This document shows positions 1-7,118 of a DNA stretch of 15,354 bases, one piece after another. The translations under genes were made by a program, and so were the position numbers. Location of the stretch: contig DHHS01000078.1 of the NCBI GenBank assembly GCA_002403415.1, positions 44,019 to 59,372 on the forward strand, given 5' to 3'. The notes below the pieces were generated by a model, which did not search any database, was not told the origin of the DNA, and saw only the letters and a program-made list of their open reading frames with translations. Every line of letters begins with the position of its first letter. Positions within the stretch are counted from its first letter, which is position 1. The stretch comes from Sphingomonas sp. UBA4766. Lineage in GTDB: Bacteria; Pseudomonadota; Alphaproteobacteria; Sphingomonadales; Sphingomonadaceae.

Positions 1-811
1 CAATGGCGCGGGCAAGACGACGACGCTGCGCATGTTGCTCGGCATTATCGAACCCGATGAAGGGAGCCGCACGCTGCTGGGGCGCGCTATCCCGCGCGAG
101 GCGAGCGATTGCGTCGGCTATCTGCCCGAAGAGCGCGGGCTCTACCCGGCCATGAAAGCGCGCGAGGCGATTGCGTTCATGGGCGCACTGCGCGGGCTGG
201 ACTGGCGGATTGGCCGCAAGCGTGCCGATGGCCTGCTGGAGGCAGCCGGCCTTGGCCATGCCGGGGACGAGAAGATCCGCAAATTGTCAAAGGGGATGGC
301 CCAGCTTGTGCAGCTATGCGGGTCGGTGGTCCATCAACCCGAATTGCTGGTGCTGGACGAGCCGTTTTCAGGGCTCGACCCCGTCAATCAGGAGCGGCTC
401 GAAATGCTGATCCGGGCCGAGCGCGACCGCGGCGCGACGGTGCTGTTTTCCACACACATTATGGGGCATGCCGAGCGGCTGTGCGACCGGCTGGCGATCA
501 TCGCGGGCGGCAAGCGCCGGTTTGAGGGGACCGTCGCCGATGCGCGCGCCATCCTGCCGTTCAAGGCGCATTATGTGCCGCATCATGAGGGCGAGGGGCT
601 GCGCGCGCTGCTCCCGGCGGATGCCGAGCGCGCCGATGATGGCTGGCGCTTTACCCTGCCCGAAAATGGCGAGCATGAAGGGATTGAGGCGTTGTTGATG
701 AAGTTGATCGCCGCCGGACACGGCATTTCGGGGCTGTCGATCGAACGCCCCAGCCTGCACGATGCGTTTGTGCGCATCGTCGGGCGCGAAGCGCTGGAGG
801 CAAGCGCATGA
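1..811 (+). CDS. ABC transporter ATP-binding protein, NatA-like (5' end missing)
   Basis: ATPase subunit of an ABC exporter that hydrolyses ATP at the inner face of the cytoplasmic membrane to drive the adjacent ABC-2 permease. The window opens inside the Walker A loop: the first complete codons (from base 2) read NGAGKTTTLR, so only the N-terminal few dozen residues are missing. Then come the signature LSKGM (284-298), Walker B LLVLDE followed by the D-loop SGLD (344-373), and the switch histidine in STH (455-457). The 'EERGLYP' stretch before the signature and a C-terminal extension of about 90 residues after the H-loop are typical of the NatA/DUF4162 branch. The stop codon overlaps the permease start as ATGA (808-811), so the two are translationally coupled. 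Substrate is unknown; Na+ export (NatAB) and drug or lipid export are both possible. Confidence 0.93.
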   Translation, partial: NGAGKTTTLRMLLGIIEPDEGSRTLLGRAIPREASDCVGYLPEERGLYPAMKAREAIAFMGALRGLDWRIGRKRADGLLEAAGLGHAGDEKIRKLSKGMAQLVQLCGSVVHQPELLVLDEPFSGLDPVNQERLEMLIRAERDRGATVLFSTHIMGHAERLCDRLAIIAGGKRRFEGTVADARAILPFKAHYVPHHEGEGLRALLPADAERADDGWRFTLPENGEHEGIEALLMKLIAAGHGISGLSIERPSLHDAFVRIVGREALEASA

Positions 812-2046
812 GCACCGCCACCGGCAATGCCCGCCGTCTGGTCCGTCAGACGCTCACCATCGCCCGGCGCGATTTTGTGGCAACCGTCTTTACGCCGCTA
901 TTCCTGCTGTTTCTGCTGTCGCCGCTCATCATGATCGGTTTCGGCGTCGTCGGCGGGCTGGGCGGGGCGACGCTGGCGCGCGGGTCGAACGACAAGGTGC
1001 AGTTGATCGCGATTGCCGATCCGGCGAAGGGCGTGGCACTGACCGCCGCCGACAAGCGGCTGCGCGCCATTTTCCGGCGGAGCGATGCGCCCCCGCCGCT
1101 GATCATCGAGTCCCCCCGCAGCGACCCGGAGGCACAGGCGCGCGCCGCGTTTGACCGGCGCGATGTCGATGTGTCGGCGGTGATCTTTGGCCCGCTGGAG
1201 CGGCCCCAAATCCTCTATGGCGCGAAAGGCGCGCGGACCGCCGATTATCTTGAGACACTGGCGGAGGCCACACTGGAGCGCCAGGCCGCCGGTGGCAAGG
1301 CGCTCAGCGCCGCGACCAAGGCGTCGGTCGTGCGGACCAAGGCATCGCGGTCGGGCCGCAATCAATCGGCGTTCCTGGCGGTGACGGGTATCTTCTTCCT
1401 GACGCTATTCCTCTCTGGCCAGGCGGTTGGCACCATGGCCGAGGAACGCGGGAGCAAGGTGATTGAAGTGCTCGCCGCCGCTGTCCCGCTCGAATCTGTG
1501 TTTCTGGGCAAATTGGTCGGCATGTTCGGGGTTGCTGTGCTGTTTGTGACCTTTTGGGGCGCGTTACTGAGCCAGATTGGCCGGGTGCTGCCCGGTGGCG
1601 GGGCGGCGCTTGCCGAACTCGCGCCCGCCATTGGGCTGCCGGGGTTTGTGCTGCTGTTTTGCGGCTATTTCACCATGGCCTATATGCTGCTTGGCGCGGT
1701 GTTCCTAAGCGTGGGCGCGCAGGCGCAGTCGATGCGCGAAATCCAGATGCTGTCGCTGCCGATCACGATTGTTCAAATGGCGATGTTTGGGCTGGCGTCC
1801 GCCGCCGCTGCCGATCCGGGAAGCACGCTCGCGCTCGTCGCCCAGATTTTCCCGCTCAGCTCGCCCTTCGCCATGGCCGCCTATGCCGCGAATCGGGCTG
1901 AGCTGTGGCCGCATCTGCTGGCACTTGTGTGGCAGGCATTGTGGGTGGGCATCACCATCTGGATCGGTGCGGGCGCATTTCGGCGCGGCGTGCTCAAATC
2001 GGGCAGCGGGCGCAAGGGCTTTACCGCGATATTCGCCCGCCGCTGA
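808..2046 (+). CDS. ABC-2 family transporter permease, NatB-like
   Basis: Membrane subunit partnering the upstream ATPase. The 412 residues show one N-terminal membrane helix (about 28-50), a large extracytoplasmic domain (about 55-185), then five hydrophobic segments (about 188-208, 232-256, 276-302, 315-335, 370-392). This is the usual six-helix ABC-2 permease layout with the big loop between helices 1 and 2. The motif EERGSKVIEVL...VPLESVFLGK (about 212-235) after helix 2 is characteristic of NatB-type permeases. The start is fixed by GGAGG at 796-800, seven bases before ATG 808, inside the end of the ATPase gene. The basic C-terminal tail is predicted cytoplasmic. Together the pair forms an exporter; nothing in the sequence reveals the substrate. 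Confidence 0.92.
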   Translation: MSTATGNARRLVRQTLTIARRDFVATVFTPLFLLFLLSPLIMIGFGVVGGLGGATLARGSNDKVQLIAIADPAKGVALTAADKRLRAIFRRSDAPPPLIIESPRSDPEAQARAAFDRRDVDVSAVIFGPLERPQILYGAKGARTADYLETLAEATLERQAAGGKALSAATKASVVRTKASRSGRNQSAFLAVTGIFFLTLFLSGQAVGTMAEERGSKVIEVLAAAVPLESVFLGKLVGMFGVAVLFVTFWGALLSQIGRVLPGGGAALAELAPAIGLPGFVLLFCGYFTMAYMLLGAVFLSVGAQAQSMREIQMLSLPITIVQMAMFGLASAAAADPGSTLALVAQIFPLSSPFAMAAYAANRAELWPHLLALVWQALWVGITIWIGAGAFRRGVLKSGSGRKGFTAIFARR

Positions 2047-2058
2047 TCGCAAACACTA

Positions 2059-2087
2059 TTGACATTGGTGTCAGTTGATTGTGACAT
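2059..2087 (+). promoter_or_regulatory. Candidate promoter and operator upstream of the P450
   Basis: In the 60-base gap between the permease and the P450, a consensus -35 hexamer TTGACA (2059-2064) overlaps a perfect inverted repeat TGACA-TTGG-TGTCA (2060-2073). A weak -10-like TGACAT lies 17 bases further (2082-2087, only 3 of 6 consensus positions). A repeat over the -35 element is the usual place for a TetR- or MarR-type repressor to block RNA polymerase. The repeat is seen directly; regulator and promoter activity are inferred. No regulator gene is present in the window. Confidence 0.4.
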
Positions 2088-2094
2088 CGCGTTC

Positions 2095-2104
2095 GAGGGA
2101 GAAG
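2095..2104 (+). promoter_or_regulatory. Ribosome binding site that sets the P450 start
   Basis: GAGGGAGAAG lies 2 bases before ATG 2107 and 5 before ATG 2110. The open frame continues upstream to 2059, but that start would have no ribosome binding site and would overlap the candidate -35 element, so translation from 2107 or 2110 is preferred. Confidence 0.65.
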
Positions 2105-2106
2105 CA

Positions 2107-3357
2107 ATGATGGCTACACTCGCACAGGAAGCAGGATCCGCAAACGCCGTCGACCCGTTCGACGTCAGCCCCGGCGAACTTTACAGCGAAGACCGCTGGC
2201 AAGAGCCATTCCGCAAGCTGCGGGCGGAATCGCCGGTGCATTATGTCCCGAAAAGCGATTTCGGACCCTATTGGTCGGTGTCGACCTATAAGCCCATCAT
2301 CGAAGTCGAATCGCTTCCCGACATTTATTCATCGGAAGCCGGCGGCATCACGCTTGCCGATTTCGACCCGAATATGCCCGGCGCGGTCAAAATGCCGATG
2401 TTCATTGCGATGGACCGGCCCAAGCACACCGGCCAGCGCCGCACCGTCGCGCCTGCCTTCACGCCGAGCGAAATGGTGCGCATGACCGACAATATCCGCA
2501 CGCGCACTGCGGAAATTCTCGACGCGCTCCCCTGGGGCAGTGAATTTGACTGGGTCGACACCGTGTCGATCGAGCTGACCACGCAAATGCTCGCCATCCT
2601 GTTCGACTTCCCGTGGGAGGATCGCCGCAAGCTCACGTTCTGGTCCGATTGGGCGGGCGACATTGAGCTGTTCAAGGACGAGGAAAAGCGCCTCGAACGG
2701 CTTCAGCATATGCACGAATGTGCGGCCTATTTCGGCAATCTTTGGCAGCAAAAACTGGGCAAGGAGCCCACGCCGGATCTTATTTCGATGATGATTCATT
2801 CCGATGCGATGTCGGAGATGGACCAGATGGAATTCCTCGGCAATCTCATCCTGCTCATCGTCGGCGGCAATGACACGACGCGCAATTCGATGAGCGCGGT
2901 CGCATACGGCCTCGACCTGTTTCCCGATGAACGCGCTAAGCTGGAGGCGGACCCCGCGCTCATCCACAATGCGACGCAGGAGATCATCCGCTGGCAAACC
3001 CCGCTGGCGCATATGCGCCGCACAGCAACGCAAGACACGGTGCTGGAAGGGCAGGCGATCAAGGCGGGCGACAAGCTCGCGCTCTGGTATCTCTCGGCCA
3101 ATCGCGATGAGAGCGTGTTCGGTGCCGATGCCGACAAGATCGTGGTTGACCGGCCCAATGCCCGCCGCCATCTGGCCTTTGGCCATGGCATTCACCGCTG
3201 CGTCGGCGCTCGGCTGGCCGAATTGCAGATCAGTGTGCTACTGGAGGAAATGGCCAAGCGGCGGATGCGGGTGAATGTGGTCGGCGAGCCGGTGCGGGTG
3301 AAGGCGTGCTTCGTCCATGGTTATCGCAAGCTGCCGGTCGAAATCAGCCGCTATTGA
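2107..3357 (+). CDS. Cytochrome P450, CYP153 family (alkane / fatty-acid terminal hydroxylase type)
   Basis: Haem monooxygenase of 416 residues, a normal length for soluble bacterial P450s. The I-helix oxygen-activation motif is GGNDTTRNS with Asp256/Thr257, the K-helix ExxR is Glu292-Arg295 (EIIRW), and the haem-ligand loop is FGHGIHRCVG with Cys365. Recognition as CYP153 rests on several family-typical stretches: FGPYWSVSTYKPI near the N-terminus, MFIAMDRPKH, LTTQMLAILFDFPWEDR, LIVGGNDTTRNSMS and RWQTPLAHMRRTA. Characterised CYP153 enzymes hydroxylate terminal carbons of alkanes, fatty acids or cyclic hydrocarbons using NADH through a ferredoxin reductase and a 2Fe-2S ferredoxin. Neither partner is in the window, so electrons must come from proteins encoded elsewhere. 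An inverted repeat over the promoter suggests repressor control. Family assignment is confident; the substrate cannot be read from sequence. Confidence 0.88.
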   Translation: MMATLAQEAGSANAVDPFDVSPGELYSEDRWQEPFRKLRAESPVHYVPKSDFGPYWSVSTYKPIIEVESLPDIYSSEAGGITLADFDPNMPGAVKMPMFIAMDRPKHTGQRRTVAPAFTPSEMVRMTDNIRTRTAEILDALPWGSEFDWVDTVSIELTTQMLAILFDFPWEDRRKLTFWSDWAGDIELFKDEEKRLERLQHMHECAAYFGNLWQQKLGKEPTPDLISMMIHSDAMSEMDQMEFLGNLILLIVGGNDTTRNSMSAVAYGLDLFPDERAKLEADPALIHNATQEIIRWQTPLAHMRRTATQDTVLEGQAIKAGDKLALWYLSANRDESVFGADADKIVVDRPNARRHLAFGHGIHRCVGARLAELQISVLLEEMAKRRMRVNVVGEPVRVKACFVHGYRKLPVEISRY

Positions 3358-3426
3358 AATCCAAATCGTCGATGACACCGTAACTGCGGCACTGCTCCCA
3401 GCGAATAGGGATCAGTTATCCAGCTA

Positions 3427-3432
3427 TGAGGA
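3427..3432 (+). promoter_or_regulatory. Ribosome binding site that sets the msrB start
   Basis: TGAGGA lies 5 bases before ATG 3438. It overlaps the upstream in-frame ATG at 3426 and sits too close to ATG 3435, so 3438 is the best start. It also places the twin-arginine motif right at the N-terminus. Confidence 0.6.
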
Positions 3433-3437
3433 TCATG

Positions 3438-3932
3438 ATGACGAACCGACGCCAGTTCCTGTCACTCGCCGCCATTGGCGCGAGTGCAGCCGCCCTTTTG
3501 GGGCTGCGCAGCCGCCCGGCGGCCGCCGCCGAAAAGTTCGAATATCAATTGAGCGATGCCGCCTGGCGCAAAAAGCTGAGCCCGGCCGCCTATCGCACGC
3601 TGCGCCATGAGGACACCGAATATCCCGGCACGAGCGCGCTCAATACGGAAAAGCGCGCCGGGCTCTACAGCTGCGCAGGGTGCGATCTTCCCCTTTATTC
3701 ATCGCGCGCAAAGTATGACAGCGGCACCGGCTGGCCCAGCTTTTGGCTGCCGCTGAAAAATGCGGTCGCGACCAAGACGGATTATACGCTTGGCCTGCCC
3801 CGCGTCGAAGTGCATTGCCGCCGCTGTGGCGGGCACCTTGGCCATGTGTTCGACGATGGCCCGCGCCCGACCGGCAAGCGTTATTGCATGAACGGCGTGG
3901 CGATGAAGTTCACGCCCGGCAAGGCCGTCTGA
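3438..3932 (+). CDS. msrB: Peptide-methionine (R)-S-oxide reductase MsrB, Tat-exported
   Basis: Reduces the R-epimer of methionine sulfoxide in proteins. With the start at 3438 (164 residues) the protein opens with MTNRRQFLSL, a twin-arginine motif followed by an Ala/Leu-rich segment and likely cleavage near AAAA-EKF (about residue 31). It should therefore be exported folded by the Tat system and work in the periplasm, unlike the usual cytoplasmic MsrB. The MsrB domain follows: zinc-site pairs Cys79/Cys82 (CAGC) and Cys127/Cys130 (CRRC), the GGHLGHVFDDGP motif, and catalytic Cys150 in RYCMNGVAMKF. The TGWPSFW motif is also present. No MsrA or MsrP/Q partner is nearby. It lies 80 bases after the P450 on the same strand, and co-transcription is possible but not shown. 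Confidence 0.93.
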   Translation: MTNRRQFLSLAAIGASAAALLGLRSRPAAAAEKFEYQLSDAAWRKKLSPAAYRTLRHEDTEYPGTSALNTEKRAGLYSCAGCDLPLYSSRAKYDSGTGWPSFWLPLKNAVATKTDYTLGLPRVEVHCRRCGGHLGHVFDDGPRPTGKRYCMNGVAMKFTPGKAV

Positions 3933-3940
3933 TCGCGATT

Positions 3941-3968
3941 GCCCCGGTGCGGCGGACCGCATCGGGGC
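3941..3968. terminator. Strong GC hairpin between convergent msrB and CHAP genes
   Basis: A 12-base-pair stem (arms 3941-3952 and 3957-3968, one G-U wobble on the + strand) closes a 4-base loop CGGA. It starts 8 bases after the msrB stop and ends 18 bases before the stop of the convergent CHAP gene, the expected place for a bidirectional terminator. Neither strand has a following T tract, so it may act as an RNA-stabilising hairpin or need Rho. The fold is seen; the function is inferred. Confidence 0.55.
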
Positions 3969-3986
3969 GAGCGGCGCCGCGCGCGG

Positions 3987-4541
3987 TCAGAGGTCGATCG
4001 CCACCAGCGTCGAAATGCCGCGCGGGTCGCTCGGCCCGGTAGCGGCGCGGGCGATGTCGGTCGGACCAGCGGGCGCTGCCTCCGACGCATCGCGATAGAT
4101 AAAACCCTTGGTCGGATAAACTGTCCGCCCCAGCCCGCCGACGGGGCCAAACCACACGCGGACCCGGCTCCAATCGCCCGCTTCCGACACATCAACGGCG
4201 CGCACGCCGCGCTCAATCCCGCCGCGCCGCGACCAATTGGCGTGATCGAGCAGGACTTCACGGTCACTGATGACTGCGCTCACCATGGCGACGTGGCCGT
4301 TGCGCATGCCCGCGACCGACGAAAAGGCAAGCACCGCGCCGACCCGGGGCGCTTGGCCGCGGGCATAGCGGCCCGCTGCCTGATCCCACCAGGTATAGGC
4401 ATTGCCGCGAATAGCGATGCCCGACGCATCGCGAGCATAGGGTACGCACTGCAACCCGCGCGCCATCACCGGTGCTGCGAGCAGCATGATGCAGGACAGG
4501 AAAACCGCCAGTCGCGTAATGATTGCCACCAAAGTGCTCAC
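3987..4541 (-). CDS. Secreted CHAP-domain hydrolase (amidase/peptidase)
   Basis: Small exported protein with a CHAP (cysteine, histidine-dependent amidohydrolase/peptidase) domain, a family that usually cuts peptide bonds in peptidoglycan. From GTG 4541 it is 184 residues. An N-terminal hydrophobic segment (LAVFLSCIMLLAAPVMA) ends in a signal-peptidase site near residue 27. The catalytic cysteine is Cys32 in LQCVPYARDASG, the histidine is His83 in NGHVAMV, and HANW (His100, Asn102) supplies the third polar residue. The YTWWDQA segment is typical of sphingomonad CHAP proteins. The start is uncertain: the frame extends to a TTG at 4574, but neither start has a strong ribosome binding site. It is separated from the upstream transporter gene by a terminator-like hairpin, so it is probably transcribed alone. 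A role in cell-wall turnover is a family-based inference. Confidence 0.82.
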   Translation of the reverse strand: MSTLVAIITRLAVFLSCIMLLAAPVMARGLQCVPYARDASGIAIRGNAYTWWDQAAGRYARGQAPRVGAVLAFSSVAGMRNGHVAMVSAVISDREVLLDHANWSRRGGIERGVRAVDVSEAGDWSRVRVWFGPVGGLGRTVYPTKGFIYRDASEAAPAGPTDIARAATGPSDPRGISTLVAIDL

Positions 4542-4599
4542 CCCCGTTTGGCCGGTGTCCGGCTCAATGAGCAAAACAAAGCAGATGGCATCCGCAGTG

Positions 4600-4624
4600 A
4601 AAACCCCGGAGCGCGCGCGCCGGG
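4600..4624 (-). terminator. Rho-independent-like terminator after the SDR-transporter operon
   Basis: Read on the - strand, about 44 bases after the transporter stop, a GC hairpin (4605-4624: five outer pairs, one mismatch, then GCGC core pairs) is followed by G and four T residues (4603-4600). The layout fits an intrinsic terminator closing the leftward operon before the CHAP gene. The T tract is short, so strength is uncertain. Confidence 0.55.
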
Positions 4625-4667
4625 CTGCTTTCAGGACGAACCGAGCCGTCCGGGCGTTGAGCAGCGA

Positions 4668-6131
4668 TCAGGCGGCACCCTGCGCCTTTAATTCGGCCAG
4701 CCGCGCGGCATGTTCGGCCCGGCCAAAGGGAAAACGCGAATAGGCATAGGCCCCGCACAGGAAGAAAAACAACAATACACCGGCAAACACCAGCACCAGT
4801 CGATCGATCGTCTCGGCCGGCACCGACCCCGGCACTGCTGCCGCAGGGAAGGCGACCAGCGACAAAATGGTCCCGGCCAGCAAAGTGCCCAAGCCCCCGA
4901 CCAGCTTTTGCACAAAGAAACTGCCGGCGAAGAACACCCCTTCGGACCGGCGGCCAGTGCGCATTTCCGATTCCTCCACCACGTCCGACAGCATGGCCGC
5001 GCCGATAATCATCGACGAAATCCCGCACGCGGTATTGGCCGCAAAGATCGTCAGCAACAGCGGCAGTGCGATCGGCGACTCCGGCGGCGGAAAGACGCCC
5101 AGCATGCGCAGGAAATAGGGGCTGGTAATCAGCACCGCATTCGCAATCGCAAAGGCCGCCCCGATGCGGTGTTTGTCGCCGGTGCGCGACACGCGCGGCG
5201 CGACAATGAACGCCGTAACCGCGCCGCCGAACAGCGCCGCCGTCAGCCACTGAAAGTCGCCACCCTTCATATGCCAGACGAACTGATAGAGATAGTTCGA
5301 CAGCGCGAACGACACCCCTTGCGCGGTATAGGCAAAGACGCCTGCGATCATCAAAATGATAAAGCCGCGGTTACGCACGGTCTGAGCGAAAGCGCGAAAA
5401 TGCGCCGCCCCCCCCTCGCCCGTCGGGACGTGGCGCGGCAAATGCTTGATTTCGGGGTGCAGCCCGATCGACGATCCGATGATCGCGACAAACATCGCAA
5501 CCGCACCAAAGGCAGCCATGCGCGCATAGCCATTGGGGTTCTGAAGGCCGATGGGGTGCGTCGCATCGGGCACCAGGAAAATCGCATAGCTGAGCGCGAG
5601 CATCGCCAGCCCGCCGCTCCACGCGAACAAATAGCGATAGGAAAACAGCCGGGTGCGCTCGTCATAATCGGTGCTGAGCTCCGGCCCCATCGCGGCCGAT
5701 GGAATTTCGAACGCCGACAGCGCCAGCCGCACCAGCAAGGCAGAGCAAAACAGATACCCCAGCAGCGCGCCATCCGACCACCCCGATGGCGGGTTCCACA
5801 ACATCACCCACCCCAACGCAATCGGCAGCGCAGAGGCATACATCCACGGGTGCCGGCGCCCCCACCGCCCCTGCGTATGGTCAGAGAGGAAGCCGACTAG
5901 AGGATCGGCAAACGCCTCCATCACCAGAACGGCCGCAATCACTGCGCCCACGGCGGCGGCGGGCAGGCCGACGACCTGATTGTAAAACAGCAGCAGGAAG
6001 GTCGCAAAGCCGCCGTCCTTGATACCATAGGCGACCGAGCCGAAGCCAAAGGACAAGCGGCTGAGCATCGTCAGCTTGCGCACCGGGGGGATGGCGGTGC
6101 TGCCGCCTTCGCTCCCCATGGCCGAGGTCAC
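4668..6131 (-). CDS. MFS transporter, glycoside-pentoside-hexuronide (MelB-like) family
   Basis: Twelve-helix inner-membrane symporter of 487 residues. After a short polar N-terminus the first helices lead to the family signature at about residues 72-97 (EAFADPLVGFLSDHTQGRWG, then RRHPW). This matches the MelB helix II / loop 2-3 motif, with Glu72 and Asp76 at positions used for cation binding in MelB (by alignment from memory). The second half holds further hydrophobic helices up to about residue 465 and an Ala-rich cytoplasmic tail. The GTG start at 6129-6131 overlaps the TGA of the upstream SDR gene as GTGA, indicating translational coupling; an in-frame ATG at 6119 has no ribosome binding site. 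The substrate is unknown. In sphingomonads such carriers often sit in catabolic clusters, and the SDR and acyl-CoA dehydrogenase next door suggest an organic acid or glycoside-like compound. Confidence 0.88.
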   Translation of the reverse strand: MTSAMGSEGGSTAIPPVRKLTMLSRLSFGFGSVAYGIKDGGFATFLLLFYNQVVGLPAAAVGAVIAAVLVMEAFADPLVGFLSDHTQGRWGRRHPWMYASALPIALGWVMLWNPPSGWSDGALLGYLFCSALLVRLALSAFEIPSAAMGPELSTDYDERTRLFSYRYLFAWSGGLAMLALSYAIFLVPDATHPIGLQNPNGYARMAAFGAVAMFVAIIGSSIGLHPEIKHLPRHVPTGEGGAAHFRAFAQTVRNRGFIILMIAGVFAYTAQGVSFALSNYLYQFVWHMKGGDFQWLTAALFGGAVTAFIVAPRVSRTGDKHRIGAAFAIANAVLITSPYFLRMLGVFPPPESPIALPLLLTIFAANTACGISSMIIGAAMLSDVVEESEMRTGRRSEGVFFAGSFFVQKLVGGLGTLLAGTILSLVAFPAAAVPGSVPAETIDRLVLVFAGVLLFFFLCGAYAYSRFPFGRAEHAARLAELKAQGAA

Positions 6132-6970
6132 TTTTTGAATGCCTCGAGCATGGCGAACAGCGATGGCACATTGGGATCCCAGCTGTGGCGCGGGCCCAGC
6201 GTCATCCCGCCATCGACGACAATGTGCGTGCCGGTGACAAAAGCAGCGTCCTCGCTCGCCAGGTAGGCGACGGCGGCGGCAATGTCGTCGGGCGATCCGG
6301 GGCGCTGGATCGGTTGCGCACTGGCGGCAATGCCAGTGATCGCGGCGTTCGCCTGATCGCGGGCCTGCCCGTCAATCTCCATTGCGGCGGTGAAGATGTT
6401 GGTCGTGATAAAGCCAGGACACACTGCATTGACCCGGATGTTGTGGCGGGCAAGGTCGGCGGCGGCCATATGCGTCAGGTGCAGAACCCCCGCTTTCGCC
6501 ACCGAATAGGCAGTCGGGGCAGCGCCGGTGCCAAGGGCCGCTATCGAGGCGGTGTTGACAATCGCCCCGCCGCCGCGCCCCTCATTATTCCGGGCCATCA
6601 AGGGCGCGGCATAGCGGATGCCCAGCGCCACCGAGCGCAACAGCAAATCCTGGGTAAAGTCCCACTCATCGGGCGAAATTTCGTCGATACGCGCACGCGC
6701 CCCGCCCGCACCCGCATTGTTGAACAGCACGTCGATGCCGCCCGCCGCGTCCGCTGTGTGAATCAGCGATTCGATGTCACCCGCCTCGCACACATTGCAG
6801 CGTTGAAAGGTGATGCGGCCGTTCGACGTCGCGGCAATCTCTCGCCCGCCCGCCTCGTCAATATCGCCGATCAGCACCTCGGCCCCTTCGCGCACCAACC
6901 GCAAAGCGGTGGCTTGGCCAATCCCCGAAGCACCGCCCGTGACGACGGCACGCTTGCCCGCAAAGCGCAT
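6128..6970 (-). CDS. SDR-family NAD-dependent oxidoreductase
   Basis: Classical short-chain dehydrogenase of 280 residues that oxidises or reduces a hydroxyl/keto group. The cofactor motif TGGASGIG is at 11-18. Asp36 ends strand beta-2 (IGDID), the usual mark of NAD(H) preference. NNAG is at 84-87, and the catalytic set is Ser142, Tyr155 and Lys159 (YSVAK). CPGFITTNIF follows in the substrate region, and the C-terminus is longer than usual (about 20 residues after VDGGMTLG). The frame stays open upstream to 7159, but ATG 6970 is preferred: it starts the SDR fold directly (MRFAGKRAVVTGG) and has an excellent ribosome binding site. It is the first gene of the leftward operon, with its stop overlapping the transporter start. 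It probably acts on the imported compound or a breakdown product; the substrate is not known. Confidence 0.92.
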   Translation of the reverse strand: MRFAGKRAVVTGGASGIGQATALRLVREGAEVLIGDIDEAGGREIAATSNGRITFQRCNVCEAGDIESLIHTADAAGGIDVLFNNAGAGGARARIDEISPDEWDFTQDLLLRSVALGIRYAAPLMARNNEGRGGGAIVNTASIAALGTGAAPTAYSVAKAGVLHLTHMAAADLARHNIRVNAVCPGFITTNIFTAAMEIDGQARDQANAAITGIAASAQPIQRPGSPDDIAAAVAYLASEDAAFVTGTHIVVDGGMTLGPRHSWDPNVPSLFAMLEAFKK

Positions 6971-6972
6971 GA

Positions 6973-6980
6973 CCTCTCCT
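6973..6980 (-). promoter_or_regulatory. Strong ribosome binding site that sets the SDR start
   Basis: On the - strand AGGAGAGG is followed two bases later by ATG 6970. It is one of the best Shine-Dalgarno matches in the window and argues against the longer open frame that runs to 7159. Confidence 0.8.
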
Positions 6981-6990
6981 CTTTTTTGGC

Positions 6991-7018
6991 ACCATAGTAT
7001 GGGCACGCGCCCCGTCAA
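6991..7018 (-). promoter_or_regulatory. Candidate promoter of the SDR-transporter operon
   Basis: On the - strand TTGACG (7018-7013, 5 of 6 match to the -35 consensus) is followed after 16 bases by TATGGT (6996-6991, 4 of 6 match to -10). Transcription would start near 6984, giving a leader of about 14 bases that carries the ribosome binding site. Inferred from sequence only. Confidence 0.45.
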
Positions 7019-7033
7019 TCGCGGCGTCGAAAA

Positions 7034-7053
7034 ACCCGTTTCGAAATTCGGGT
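7034..7053. promoter_or_regulatory. Inverted repeat in the divergent control region, possible operator
   Basis: ACCCG (7034-7038) and CGGGT (7049-7053) form a perfect inverted repeat around a 10-base centre that includes the palindrome TTTCGAAA (7039-7046). It lies about 16 bases upstream of the candidate -35 of the leftward operon and 66 bases upstream of the acyl-CoA dehydrogenase start. One bound regulator could therefore control both directions. The binding protein is unknown. Confidence 0.35.
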
Positions 7054-7118
7054 CTGGCTTGCAGCCATGCGCCGGGGCGATTACGACAAGTGGCAAACCG
7101 TAAGCGACAGGCGTGACC

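Noticed and set aside
2329..3195. 288-codon - strand open frame inside the P450 gene
   Set aside because: The + strand carries all P450 motifs in one frame; the antisense frame has no recognisable feature or ribosome binding site.
4710..5900. 396-codon open frame on the + strand opposite the transporter gene
   Set aside because: Its product is rich in Arg, His and Gln with no domain or hydrophobic core, as expected for the antisense of a GC-rich membrane protein gene; the - strand frame has clear family motifs.
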